DNA of 64,000 nt from Lagopus muta. Its lineage: Eukaryota > Chordata > Aves > Galliformes > Phasianidae. Positions 1 to 13,200 of the stretch are shown here, in pieces. The stretch spans positions 19,020,501-19,084,500 of the forward strand of contig NC_064442.1 in NCBI RefSeq assembly GCF_023343835.1, given 5' to 3'. Under the pieces are notes generated by a model. The model searched no databases and was not told where the DNA came from. It saw only the letters and a list, made by a program, of their open reading frames with translations. The position numbers and the translations under genes were made by a program. The number at the start of each line of letters is the position of its first letter. Within the stretch, counting starts at the first letter, position 1.

Positions 1-2436
1 CTCTCTGAAGGCCCTGGAGTAGCAACACAGAGCTCCTTGGAGGTGGTGTAGCTTGGGAGCCTCCCCAGAAAGGCTGCGGGGCTCCTGTCTCTGAAAGCTA
101 TACAGGTCCCAGCAGCTGATGTTTACAGGTGGCCTAGCTGTGCTGTGGCTGGAAGGGGGAGGATGTAAGCAGGATGCTGCCATGTCTGGTGCTTCTGATG
201 CCTGGCCTTGCAGCCTGGGCATCTCCATTGGGGTGTCCTGCAGGCAAGCAAGGATGTCAACAGTGAGCTGTGTCTAGGGGCCGGGGAAGGATGGTGTTGC
301 TGTGCTGCTGGCATCCAACCATTGGAAGGTTTCAGCAGTGACTCAGCTGTACAGACCCATAGGGAGGTGGCTAGAAGTGTAGAAGTGTGTTTTTGTTTTT
401 TAAATGTAAAAACCTAACAATCAGGCTAAAAATACTGCTAATGTGATCCCCTGCAGCGCCTGTGCTTGAGTACTGATGAGCTGGTACCTCCTCTGCTGGG
501 AGTGCAGAGCTCTGAGCCAAAGGGAAGGACCTGCTGGCTGCAGACCTGCGTGTCACCTTGTGCACCTTGAGCAATGCCACGATGCAGGACTGGGTGTCAT
601 GATAAGGCGTAGCAAGGGTGGTTTGTATGCTCTTGTCCCCCTTGCCACAAGGATGCTGAAATGCCCGTGTGCAGACCAGGCTGTTTGCAGCATGCCTTCC
701 TTCTGGGTGCAGTGCCGTAATGCGCTGAGGATGTGTCCTTAGCCCTTGAGAGCGTGCCAGCTGCACTGCCAGTCCCTGAAGCTGGTGTCTGAGAGCTCTT
801 TGGGAGGCAGCAGCTGCTGCAGGCTGAAGCTGCTTGCATTTATTGGCTGTAGGAGTGAACTGCTGTCTCATAGCAGAGAAGGCACATCAAGCCCACTGCT
901 GCCACTAGATCTGTCAGGCTGGAGGTACTTCATCCAGCCACAGACAGCGGCTCTGTGGCCTAGGGAGGGGCTTTTGCAGGAAACAGGCCTCAAGTGCTTC
1001 CAGTCCTGGGATCCCAGCTGCATTTCTTGAGGCAGCATTTCCCCTTCTTTCAAGTATATCCCACATCAGGCAGCAAGGCATCGAGTTCTGTATTTACAGA
1101 GGCCAGTGATGTGGGACAGCCCTTGGTGGTGCCCTTTATTTCCCCTGTTTGTACAGGAGCACAAGCAAATGCAGTGTCATTTCAGTTCCTGCCCCAAGAA
1201 CTGGTGACAGCAGCATCTGAGCATGAATGAACGAGCAGCACGTATGAATTTCTTGTCTCTCTGGACAGTGTTTGCTGGCAGCTTGGGCTGGCTTGCCTGG
1301 TCCATCCTGCATAGGGTTAGTTTCGGTTTGTGTGGGACAGGCAGGCTTACCTACTGGGAAAGTATCCTAGAACCAGTCTGTTGAAGTGGGGCTTAGCAGT
1401 TAGTAAGTGCACAAGAGGAATTTTCTGTGCTGTTCCCCTGAGCTTGGTCTGGGTCTCTGTCCTGTTGATAACTGTATTGCATCTGGTTACTGCCTGACAG
1501 GTTCTGGCCCAGATGCGAGCAGTGCTTCTGGTCAGTTTTAGCCTTTTGTTTCCTTCCCGTTGTTGTAAACAGAAGGAACTTGTTCCTTCAGCCTCCCCTA
1601 GGAGATCTCCAGCCTCTGAGACAGCACTGCATGCTGCCATCAGTGCTCTGGGAAATTGTTGGTGATGGCTTTGCCTACCTGAACACCCTTTTTGGCTATG
1701 GATGACCTGAACAGATAAGCAGTTCCTAAATGTCACCAAATTCCTAAGCATCACCCTGGTGGAGCAGCAGATTTCACCTTAATCTTAAATCTGCTCTGGA
1801 GGCTGCAGCTCCAACTGCATAGATACCCTCTACTGCCATCTCATCCTGCAAGGTTACAGCTCCAGTGCTGGGAAATGAGCTGAGGTAGTTCTTCTCAATC
1901 CTCAATGTTTCTGCTTCCTGCAGTGCAGCAACTTTTTTCTTCAGCAAAAATGAATGTACTGATTATCTGTGGCTGCTTGAACTCTTCCGGGCTGGAGATG
2001 CAGGCAAGCTGTTGTGCATTGCCTGGAAGAGAGCTGAAGCCCCTGCTTAGAGTCTGCCAGGCAGAACCCCATCTCCTGAAGGAAGATGTCTCTTGAAAGG
2101 CAAAAACTGTTGCACAGGAAGAAGCACAGCTATTTCCATGGACTTGTGACTTAATGTCTTGTAAGCAGTGAGGGACACTTGTGAGCTGCTCCCTCAGGAC
2201 AGGACTGGCTGCTTTCAAACTGTTCTTAGAATACCATATACATGGCAGCAGGCAACTGAGAAATCCCATTCTCCAGCTCTGGTTAGCTTTGGCAGAAGGA
2301 AGCAGGAAGCACCCAGCTTTTTGTGGGGTAGTACTAACTCTGTAGCTGTGGCACAGACCAGGATTGAGGTCGGTGAGCGTTGCTGATGAGTCTAGCGTGG
2401 CCGCTGCTAGTGAGCCCAATGCAGCAGTCACTGTCC

Positions 2437-2820
2437 TTAGAGGGCTGGAGCTGCTTGCTCCTCTCTTAATGCAGCCCAGAACACAGTTGCCGTTCGGGCT
2501 GCAGGTGCACACTGCTGGCTCATGTCCGGCTTCTCATCTCCAGGATCCCCAAGTCCTTCTCCGCAGGGGCTGCTCTCAAGGAGCTCTTCCCCCAGTCTGT
2601 GTAAATACCTGGGATTGCCCCGACCCAATGCAGCCCCCTGCACTGGCCTTGTTGAACCTCATTAGGTTCACATGGGCCCACTTCTCCATCCTGTCCAGGT
2701 CCCTCTGGATGCTTCCCTTCCTTACAGCGTATCAACTGCACTGCTCAGCTTGGTGTCATCTGCAGCCTTGCGGAGTGGAGTGCAAACAGTTGCATTACTT
2801 TATATTTGAGGATATCTAGA
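2437..2820 (-). mobile_element. CR1 LINE fragment (3' part of ORF2)
   Basis: Read on the minus strand, the frame contains the CR1 reverse-transcriptase tail signatures [20 protein letters not shown] and [11 protein letters not shown], followed in a neighbouring frame by [14 protein letters not shown]. The plus strand shows the familiar reverse complement, including CCTTGTTGAACCTCATTAGG and AGGTCCCTCTGGATG. The copy is truncated at both ends, frame-broken and lies in the CPEB1 intron. CR1 is the dominant LINE of bird genomes, and 5' truncation is usual for it. Confidence 0.85.
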
Positions 2821-3836
2821 GCTCAAAGCTGGGAGCTGGCTTGGCTTTTGTGGTCTCCTCTATGGCGGTTGCATTTGAGTGGTATGTGTGCAGTGCCCTT
2901 ACTTAAAGCCTGCCCCACACCTCGGTAGCTTTTGTAGGGCTTGTTGGAGAACATAGTCGGTGAGGATGCTCAGTGTACACTTCTTGCTGAAATATCCTCT
3001 GGACTTCATGGGCTGATTTCCCAGCTGCTGGCTATGCTGTGGAATAGAAGGCCCAGAGCACTTGACAAATGCAGGCTGTTCCTGTAGCAGCAGTATTTGA
3101 TCCTTAGCAGAATAAAGTATGTATCAAATAATTAAAAGAAGTATCAAAATGTTGAGTCTGCAGTTGGTTTCTAGTGGAAGTTGCTCTTAATCTAGCTCTT
3201 AGGGCTTCCATTTGAGCAGCTTCTTCCAAACAGGCTTGTTTTTACTTGTGCTGATGCTGTGAAAGAGAAAGCAAGCAGATGAGCAACTTACCAGAAACAT
3301 AACCAAAATCTCTGCTTAGATCCAGCAAGAGTTGAAGTGAATCAGGGCTCTTGTCTTGCGCTGGAGGCAGCATGCAGGAGGAGGGATGCACCAACAAGAG
3401 TCTCTTTCCTTCTGGAGGGAAGGATGTCTTGCAATCCTCAGAGTATCCTGAGGGGCTCTTGCTGCTGCCTAGCTGTTGGAGGTAACAGATGAGTGCAAGG
3501 TTAATATTCATCCCCAAAATTGGGCAAAATAAGGCAGGTAAGTCTTTTTCCAACCTGTGTGCCACTGGATGTCTGAGCAGTGGAAGAGATGCTTGCTGGG
3601 CAGAGGTGTGAGAGGCTTGGTCTGCTGCCACCTTTGGCTCTAGTTTGTGGATGATTCTTGTTTGTTGCTGCTGAGGCACTGGGGATATAGGTGAGCCAGC
3701 AGGGAGTCTTTGGTCAGTTTGTGGCAGTTGAAATCCCTCCAAGCTGACTTCTTGTGCTGTTGCTGTAAGAGGGGGCCAGTTGATCCCTCTGCAGTGCTCT
3801 TGGCTGGTCATCTCCAAGTTTTTTGGGGGTAAGTCA

Positions 3837-3890
3837 GGTTGGAAGGGACTTCTGGAAGTTCTCATCCATGCTGCAGCTGTCCACAGCAGA
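3837..3890 (-). mobile_element. Short CR1 3'-end remnant (tentative)
   Basis: The plus strand reads GGTTGGAAGGGACTTCTGGA and then TTCTCATCC, resembling the reverse complement of the terminal part of the CR1 3'UTR. It is only about 50 bp, so assignment rests on this short match. Confidence 0.4.
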
Positions 3891-6800
3891 GAGAAAGCTA
3901 TTGGAGTGTGGCTGCTCTGACCCTGCCTGGCCACAGGCTTGAGGTAAATCACCAGAGTCTCACTGAGCTGGCTTGGAAATATCTGCTCCCAAAAAGCACG
4001 GTGGTTCTGGAGCTGCGACCACAGCACACGAACTAATGGGACTCAGTAAGCAGGACGGGGACGGTGCCCTGCTGCTGCACACAGCCCCTCCAGCCAGTGC
4101 CGTGTCTCTGCCTCGGTGCCTGCCTCCTCCGGAGCTCCTCTGTTCCATGTGCTCCCTTAGATGCTGGCAAAACCGCTGAATCACAGGTGATGGCTGTGCT
4201 GCTGCCAGCTCAGGCTTGTGACTGGGACCGCAGCCTGCCTTGAGTTGCTCTTCCTTTGCTGCAGCCTGCTGCCTCACCCAGACATCCTCTGAGCAACTTT
4301 TTTGAAGGCTGCTGTCCCGATCGACTTGACACCCCCACAAACTGTGATGCAGCTGAGCAATGAAAATGAGTCAGCCTCAGCCTTGTTATCACAGAAGCTA
4401 ACACATGCTGCAGAATTTGCACCCTGGATGCTGCAGCAGATAATTCAGAGGAGTTTAGTGCTTAAATATAGAAGTGTTTGTTCTCGAGGCTTGTGAATCT
4501 GAGGCTTGTTGTGTGGTATCTGACCTGAATATGCTGACTTTTAAATTTCTCTGGGGTTGATACATGTTAGACCTTGCTGTATTCAGTGTTCTGTTCTCTT
4601 TAAAGACACAGTTGTGGCAGCCTGCTTAATGAGTCTTGCCTGCACACTTGTAAAATCCTGAATTGTATTTACTGTTCTTACTGATTTTAAATCTACCCTA
4701 AGCATCTGTTTTCTCCTCCCAGAAATATCATACTAAATTCCCTGCCTGAAGAAGCAGTCAAGCTTGTTGTCAGCCAGGTCCTGCTCGCTCAGAGCAGGAG
4801 GAGGACCTGTGCTCACAGACATTAATAAGCAATAGGCAAAAGGCAATAGGCCTCTGTTTCTGCTTCTGCTGCTGTTTCCATTTCTCAGGGCCTGCTGGGG
4901 AAGTGACTTAGCACGTTGGTGCCAGAACCAAGAATAGACCTCAGGTGTCCTGACTCTAATTCTGTGGTTCAGCTGTGGGATCATGCTGCATTTTTTTTAT
5001 TCCCCTGCCTCATTTGTCGCAAACCAGAAATAGCTGCCTGAATATCCTCAGTTCTTCTTTGTCCCAAATGAAGAATCTGTCAGAGCAGAGGTTCCTCTTC
5101 TGTAGACCAGAAACAAAAAGGGCTGTGTGATAGTTACTAATTAGATGTCGTTGGCTGCAGACAGATCACATCTGCAGATCTGGACACTGCTTTCCTTGGA
5201 TGTTGGCATTTGGTGTGAGATGACTGAGACTTCTGTTGTGATGTTACAGTCTGACTTCAGGTGACTCTTCCCATAATAGCAGTGATTTTTCTCAATTTGG
5301 AGTCATGGGAGCGTAGAGAAATGAAGAGGATTTGAGCCAGTCCTCTGAGCAGGAGGTATCCAAGCTCAGATCAGTGGTGCTGGGTCTGGCTCTGGTGACC
5401 TCTGAACATGCAGGACTGCAAAATCCCCTTCCACCTCCATGTCCTCTGGCTGCTGGCTTGTGAGGAGGGGTTTTTTGTTGTTAGCATTTGTCTGCTGCAG
5501 ATTTTGCCTGTTTCTGTTTTCTGTGGCTGCAGGTGTTCTGGCTCCCCCAGGCAGTGTGAAGCTCAGTGAATGCAGGCAAGAAGTGCTAAAACTTGGCTTT
5601 GGGTTGGTCTGCAGTGTGGATTGCTCCATCCCTGTGGTGAGCAGGCTAGTGTGGTGGAAGGGGGAGAACTGGCTCTGGCAGCCTGTTTGGCTGCATCGCT
5701 GCTGTGACTACAGAGGCTGTAGCTGTAGGAGGTGGTTAAGGTGCCCGTTTGCCTTTCAGACATGCAAATGTTTCTCATGCCATGAAGCTGCTTAGTGTCT
5801 GTAGGAGGTGCTGCTTTTTGGCTGACTAAAACATTCAGCCTTTTCCCATCCCACCAGGGTAGAGTCTGGCCGGGCAGTAAAAACTGCAGACGAGCTGTTT
5901 TTCTGGAACTGCAGCAGGCTATTGTTTGGGACATCAGCCTTTTTTACCCCTGTACAGGCTTATTTGACAAATGACAAAGAAACTGCACTGTGTTCAGCGT
6001 CCAGGGCCTTGATCACACTGCTTCCCTCCTCTGCCACTGTCCCTCAAACGCGTGCGTGATTCTGCAACCCCTGGGCACAGCAGGTGTCAGCAATAGAAGC
6101 ATGGTGGCTCTGAAAGCCACCTCTTCTGCCCTGCTTGTCCTCTTCAGCTCTTTACCACTGTGTCCACAAGGAGGCGAGGACAGTGTGGCAGGCTTGCAGT
6201 GTGAGTAGTATCTGGAGACCAAAATGACCCTTTCTTTAACCTTGCTGGTGCTGTCAGCCTGCAGAAGCAACCATATGAAGGGCTTGGTGTTGCTGACCTG
6301 CTCATGCAAGTTCTGGTCCCTCCTAAATAGGCTTTCTCCTACCCTGCAGCAAGCTTTCAAAGGCTGCAATATGTATTCAGAGCACGACTTCAAATAGTGG
6401 GTGCATGTGCTCATCTAGTGCTTGGTGCCACTGCCAAAAGCACTGTCTCATGCACACACATCAAGAAATGTCTGGCACCTGCATGCTTGTGATGCGGAGA
6501 TCCTGAGCCTGGCATACTGCTGGGCTCAGCAGGAGTGTCTCATATGTACCCACAGTTACCTGTGCTTGTGGGAGGGCTGAGAGTAGCGTTTCTGTTGGGA
6601 AGATCTTGAGCAGGAGGACACAAGTGTGATGTGAGTGCTATTGCACTGGGCAGGGCTCATTTTCTAGGTGACTTGTCTGGAACTGATGCACTGTGCAGCA
6701 GAGGTGCTGCTGTGCTTGTTCTGCTGTGTGGTCTCTTGAGCCTGAAGCAGAGGCAGGGGTCATTGGTGGGAGTACAGCTCAACAGTGACAGAGCTTCTTA

Positions 6801-9800
6801 TTGCCTGGAAGAATTCAATCACCAGTGCTTATCTTAAGGTGTTGTTTGTTATCAGTATGGAGGTAATATTTTTATTAGCTCAGAGTCCTTCCCTAAACTG
6901 CTAGCAGTAGTAAGCCTGGCTACGTGGGGCTCATCTTTACATCTGCTTCTTGTAAAATGTACTTGGTCTAAACTACCAGGAAGGTCTAATCCTGAAGTGG
7001 CTGTAAATTGTAGTGTGCAGGGAAGAAAGCCATATGTCTTTAATGCTAAGTACATTACTTTGCAAATATAGCTGGAGTATGCAAGAGTAAAAAGTGAGAT
7101 GGCTGTGTTGGCTATCGGATGTCTTGCTGTTGGGGTTCCTTTCCCAGGGGGTGTGCCACCAACTGCAGCCTGCTGTGGTGGAGCCTTGAGGCAGGATAAG
7201 TTCACATTAAATGTGGCAGCTCAGTGGCTGATGAGCAGAGTTAAGGGGTGAGTTGGGGTCTACAGGACAGAATTAGCTGGAAAAAGCTGAGCCTGTGGCT
7301 GTATGCTCCTGCTGTGAAACATGTGGCTCGTACTTCTTGGGTGTGATGGATTCAAGATGTTTGTGGCTCAGATCCCCAAGATGATGCAGGAGTGAAGAGG
7401 GCACACTGCACCAGTGCTGCTCTGATGGCATTTGTGAGGAGAAGCTCCAGCAAGAAACAGGACTAGATCCTCCGATGCTCATTCTCTAGAGAGTGACCTG
7501 AGCACCTGCTGTATGGAATGGTGCCACACTGGTGTCAGGACTGCTTTTAAATCTGTCAGTGTTTGGCTGATGTGCTCTGAGATGGAGCACGCTGGCTCCG
7601 GATTCAGTCATTAGAGCTGCAGCAGTGAGTCGAAAGTCAGAGCGGAGTTTCTATTAAAAGCTATTGGTTTTGCTGTCCCCTGCAAAGGAGGGTTGGCATG
7701 TGCCTCTCTTGCAGCTCTGAGCAGAGATCTGAAAAGTTCCAGAAGGTTTCTGTGACACGCTGTGCTCCAGATGCTGGTGCTGCTGCGGATGGGAATCATG
7801 TTGACCCTCAGACTGAAATTTCCAGCATAAGTGTGAAAAATATTTTGTTGCTTGCACTTCACTGCTCAGACTATGTGGGGGGATGGGGGAGGGGGGAGTG
7901 TTATCTGTCTGCTGTTCCACTTCAGGATCTCCAGGGATGCTCTTGATACCAGAAATTGCTGATACATCTTGCTTATGTTCTAAAGATGGTTCAAGATTTC
8001 TTTTCTGCAGGAGGGAGGGAGGGACGGACAAGGCAATGTCCCGGAAAGAATGGTGTTTTTATTGAGTGGCCCAAATTATCTGAGTGCAGGGAGCAGAGCT
8101 GGCTGCGTTTGGGTACTCTGGGGCAGCGGAGATGTGCAGAGGGAAACGAGATCTGGTCTCTAGTGCCAGTGTTTCCTAGGCTACCTGCAGAGGCTGGCTC
8201 CAGGGGATGCAACCTGATTGCTTGACAAATGCAGAAGAGCAAGCGCTGAGCCTGGTTTGCAGCTCTTCCTCTTCATGTCCCTGAGGGTTGCTGTGTTCTG
8301 CCAAGCCCTTGGACCATCTGGGGTCTTGTGGAGTCTCCCAGAAGCTCAGCATGCAGAGCTGGTAGGAAGCTTCTGGAGTAAATAAAATCCATCTGTATTA
8401 ACAGCAGGATGCCAGTGCTTTCAGAACCAGACATTGGTTGTAGCCAACTTGGTGGTAGGTGTTGAACTCAGCTGCCCCGTGCTTCTCAGATGCCAGAGCA
8501 CTTGACCCCTTCAAAGGCCAGCAGTCCCGCTGCTCTCAGGAACTCCCTCTGCTCCTACTGTTTTCCTAGCTGCAGTGACTTCCCAGCAATCCTGGGAGCA
8601 AATGCAGAAGCAGAGGCTTTAGCAAGTCAGTGTGATGGCATGAATGGGGGTGAAACTACTGATCTCCCCAGAACAATTGGGCAGCTTCTGCTGTGCCCTT
8701 GAACCCTTGCTGCTGCAACCTGGTTGGGGTGCTGCTCTTGTGACTTCAAAGGTAGTGCTGTGACCAGGAGTGGAGTTGCAGGGCTGTGTTGCCTGCTGGG
8801 AGGAGGGCATCAACGCTGCAGTGTTTGCCAGCCTTGAGGCTTGGGTCATGGGATCGGCTGCTTCGCTCTGACTCTTGTAGTGTTTAGTGACTAATCGAAT
8901 TTTTGAGCCTGCTTAACAAATTCAGCTGTCTCCCTTGAACAATATGCTGGCTGTATTTTTAAATGCAATCACGTGGCTTCAGAGAAGTCGGCGAACCAGC
9001 GTAGCACAGCTTGCCTGGGCTGGGAGATGCTCTGCCCTGCTCTGTGCTGTGACAAGGAGGGAGCAGCCTCCTCCCAGCCGTAAGCTGCCTGCAGCAGCTC
9101 TCAGTTTGCTGCTGCTCCACTTGAGCTCTGCTGACTGTAAGTACTGCTGAGGCTTTCTGTGGCTGGGGTTTGCTCTGATAGTTGCTGGTTTGGGTGTGAG
9201 TTCTGCTGCAGGGGGGAGTCGAGCGGATATTCAAAAAGCTCCCTGTTACTTTACCATGCAGACAGTCTGTTTCCAAGTACCTTTTTGGCACAGTGCTTAG
9301 TCCAGCCCTGTGCTGTGGCTGAAGTGTGGAAGGGGAGGGGCTGGTGCCTCTGCTAGGGTAAGTTTAAGGGATGAAGCCCTACAACGTGTGGGGGAATGCT
9401 GTGGATCAAGCAGTGAGCTCCTGTGGACCAGTTCTGTCTTGAGTAATTTTCTTGGGAACCTGACTGTGCCAGACTGGGTTTTCTGTTGATGTTTTGAGAT
9501 TCCTTTATTGCGTAGCATGAGACTGGAGATGCCAGCTTCCAGCAGGTATGGAGATTGGGGCAGGTGTGTCCCCACTTCTTGCTTTGGGCAGCTTCCCCCA
9601 ACTCTGGAATGATGCTGGTGTCTACTGACTGTAGTGTACCTCAGTATGATAGTGTATTTCTGTTACTTACCTAGTGTGGGGACTGTGTTAAACTGTTACT
9701 CCTTCTGTACAAGAGCTCCTGAAAACCTGGGTTAAGAGATTAGGTAGTTCAGAGGCTCTCAAATGGATCCCAAACTCTTTTCCCTGGAAACTGAAAGCTT

Positions 9801-9809
9801 CAGGGCAGG

Positions 9810-9843
9810 CTGCCTTGTTTTGCAGCCTGCCTTGTTTTGCAGC
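9810..9843. repeat. Tandem duplication, 2 x 17 bp
   Basis: The unit CTGCCTTGTTTTGCAGC occurs twice with no gap and no mismatch. It lies in the CPEB1 intron about 365 bp before the exon. Each copy ends in TTTTGCAG, which resembles a splice acceptor, but no coding sequence follows. Confidence 0.9.
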
Positions 9844-10208
9844 CTCTGAATAATTAAAACCATTTCTGAATGCTTTGCTCTTTTTGTTGGGTTTGGGGAC
9901 ATGCTCAGCTTGCTGGGACTTGCTGCTCTTGAATAGAGCTGGCTGGGGCTGTGCCCCCATGGGATACTGTATGGCCAAGTGCATGCTGCCTTCCCTCTCA
10001 TGCTGGCCTGCAGAGCAGGGTGCTGGGAGCTGAGCACCCCTGGATGTTCCAGCGCTCTGCTGGCTTCATAGCAAGGCATTTTCTTACCTTTTTCCACCAC
10101 AGCAGAAGGGAAGCCCTACTGTGTGGGGAAGCAGTCTGTTGTATACTTGTCTGTTGGCCCCTGTACGTAAGTCTGACCTCAAAAACACGGGCTGTTTGTC
10201 TCTTGCAG

Positions 10209-13200
10209 TTCTCAGCATGCTGAGTAGCCCTCTGGGGAACGTCCTGGGGAAGCCCCCACTGGGTTTCCTGCCCCTAGACCCCATTGGCTCAGACATATCA
10301 GAGAAGTTTTCCGCGCCGGCACTGAGGAATTCCCGCCTGGATTCCCGCTCCCTCCTGGACTCGCGTTCCAGCAGCCCTTCTGACTCGGATACCAGCGGGT
10401 TCAGCTCGGGCTCTGACCACCTCTCAGACTTGATTGTAAGTTTGGGTCCTGTGTCTGCTCTCTGCAGCCTGGCTCTCTGGTTTGTGGCATCTCTCCACAC
10501 TTCTGGAGAGTGCAGGTGTGCAGGACTACAGTATCAGTGGGTGCGGCTGCCTCCAGCCTGGGCTCCTCTTGAGTTCCCTTCTGTGCCTTTTACTGCCCTT
10601 CTGTTTTGACTGCACCCCTCTGTAGGCCCACTTTTTCTAGAGTAAATTGGGTCTAGCCTGCTCAAGCTCCCTGAAGTGCAGCTAAATTTGGAAGCCACCA
10701 AGCAAGGCGAGTGTCTGTCTCGCTGACCCAGTCTGCGTGCTCCTGTGTCCTGCTTGGAAGATTGGCTCTTATGTGGGCTTTTTCTTGCAGTCGAGCCTTC
10801 GCATCTCCCCACCTCTGCCCTTTCTGCCCCTCAGTGGGGTGTCAAGAGACCCCCTCAAGATGGGAGTGGGATCACGGATGGATCAAGATCAAGCTGCCTT
10901 GGCTACAGTCACTTCCCCTCCAGCCAGTGCATCGAAAAGATGGCCTGGAGCTTCTGCGTGGCCTTCCTGGGATCTCCTGGACTCTCCGGAAGATCCCTTC
11001 AGTATTGAAAGAGAAGCCAGGCTGCACAGGCAAGCAGCAGGTAATTCAAATAGTGGGTCTTAGCTGGCTTCAGTAGCTGTGGGTGTTTGCTTGGTGTCTT
11101 ACGGGGGAGTGGGAGATGTGTGCTCCTATTCTGAGCTCTGCTTGTGTTTGTCTAAGCTGTGAATGAAGCGACCTGCACCTGGAGTGGGCAGCTGCCCCCA
11201 AGAAACTACAAGAACCCTGTCTACTCCTGCAAAGTGTTCCTGGGGGGAGTTCCGTGGGACATCACAGAAGGTGAGCAACCTGCATCCACGTGCTCTGGCC
11301 TTGGCTGGGTGTCAGGTGGGCTTCTGTTCTCCCTGGGGTGCTGCTGCCAGCCCCTGCAGCTCGTGGGGGAGGCAGGGAGCTGAAGCAATACGCGGGCATT
11401 GCTGTCGGTAAGGACACTGACTTCTCTCCTCCCATATGCAGTTGGACTGATCAACACCTTCCGTGCGTTTGGCTCACTGAGTGTGCAGTGGCCTGGTAAG
11501 GATGGCAAACACCCACGCTGCCCTCCCAAAGGTAATATGCCTAAAGGTAATAGCGACACGGTAGGGTTACTTTTTTCCCATGCTATGTTACAGCACAGAT
11601 GCTGGGATGGTATGGCTGCATGCTGGTGACTGGATGGTACAGAGCACCTTGGGGTAAACGTCTCACTCTCACTTGAGTCAGCACCAGGGCTGCAGAGCAC
11701 TCTCACTTCTGGCCTGTCCCTAGCAGGGATGGGTTGAAGCACTGGGCTGCAAAACACCTGTTGGTGCTTCTGGAGCCCACTGTGGGATCGTTCTGCTCTG
11801 GTGGTGGCTGCTATTCTCTGCCAGTGCAAGCACTCAAGACGCGTGTGCCCTTGGCGTAAAGTGTGTGCGGTAAATGCAAAAGTTTGCAGAAGGCTGTGGG
11901 TACCAGTGAGTTGAACAGTCTTGTGGCTAAATCCTGAAGCTGTTGGGTTGATGTGTAAGCAGTAGGGAGCTACAGCATAACAAACATAGTGACTGGTTTA
12001 TAGGCTGGCAGTATCTAATGGCCTTGCTTGATCACCAGAGTGATGCGAGGTGCAGGGTGCTGGCACTGACAGTAAAGTTCTGCATTGAAGTTCTTGGGCT
12101 TAGACGTCTGTGTGGAGCCGGTCCTACTCTGCTGCAGCCTGTGCTGTGGCCAGGCCCATTGTAGCCCCTTGTCACATCTAGATGTGGCTGTGCACATAAG
12201 GAGTCTGTGACACAGATGACCTTGAGCACAGGTATCTTCTGATGGAGAGGTAGGCTTTTCTTCAGCTCTTTGTATCACTATGGATCTTGCCTGTGGTACT
12301 TGAGCAGCAGCCTCCTGCAAGAAGGGGTTGGACAGAGCGACAGAGATGCGGTGCAGATGCTGAAAGTACTGAGAGCGGTTCTGAAGGAATCTGCAAAGTG
12401 AGGTGATCCTCTTTGTCCTTCACCACAGTCCTAATGCTATTTTTCTACCTTTACCTCCGAAGGATACGTTTACCTGGTGTTTGAATCGGAGAAGTCCGTG
12501 CGTGCTCTGCTGCAGGCGTGCTCGCAGGACCTGCTGAGCCCCGACGGGCTCAGTGAGTACTATTTCAAGATGTCCAGCCGCAGGATGCGCTGCAAAGAGG
12601 TGAGCAGGCCCATCACTTCTGCTTGCCCTCGCTTTGCACAGATGCTTACTGTGCTCTGATCTTTATTAAACCTGCCTGCTTGCAGAAGGGATGATTTTGG
12701 ATGATTTTGCAGGTGGATACTTTAGATCCCACAGCTGCTGCCCTGTGCAGGAGCGAGGCCTTAAATGTAGATCAGGTACTGCTCACAAGTTTGTAGACTT
12801 AAAGAATCAAGATTCAAACTCTCACCTAGACAGGCGCAAACTAATTGCACTCCAGACAGCTCTTCTGTTGTCTGGCTATTGGCAGCACTTCTGTGCCTGG
12901 TGATTTAGCTCTGCCAGAAGCCACTCCTCTTCAGAGCCCTGTATCAGCTGTCTAGCAGATGGAAGCTCCTGGTGGAGTTGGCGGTGGGTGGTTTTGTCAA
13001 TCCCTTTCAACAATAGGCTTCTGAGCTAGGAACATAGGTGCGGGCAGTAGGTGAAATTGGTCATGCATGGGTTGTTCCCTGGCTGCCAGCCCCAGTGGCC
13101 TGGTGTTCTGGATTCCACTTTGTCTGAAAGCAGAGCAGGGTGGTGGTGTGTGTGCTCTTCTCGCAGCTAGAGCTCCAGAGCTGCTGTGCCCTGGATGTGG

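Larger units (their letters stand above)
1..10208 (+). other. CPEB1: CPEB1 upstream intron (partial)
   Basis: No exon is recognisable here. The stretch ends at a good acceptor (polypyrimidine followed by CTTGCAG at 10202-10208) that opens the first CPEB1 coding exon in the window, and that exon starts with two bases completing a split codon, so an upstream exon exists outside the window. I looked for the N-terminal CPEB1 exons (the segments equivalent to human AILDNSLDF and LQSLSLTGW) in all frames and did not see them. The open frames present are short and low-complexity, without family resemblance. Contents: CR1 LINE pieces near 2437-2820 and 3837-3890, and a 17-bp tandem duplication at 9810-9843. 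Nothing else is supported. Confidence 0.75.

Noticed and set aside
371-871. 166-codon minus-strand open frame at the left edge
   Set aside because: No recognisable domain, and it lies in intron sequence with other overlapping open frames of similar quality.
3242-4027. 261-codon open frame on the minus strand in the CPEB1 intron
   Set aside because: Composition is biased, no family is recognised, there are no splice or promoter signals, and a CR1 remnant overlaps it at 3837-3890.
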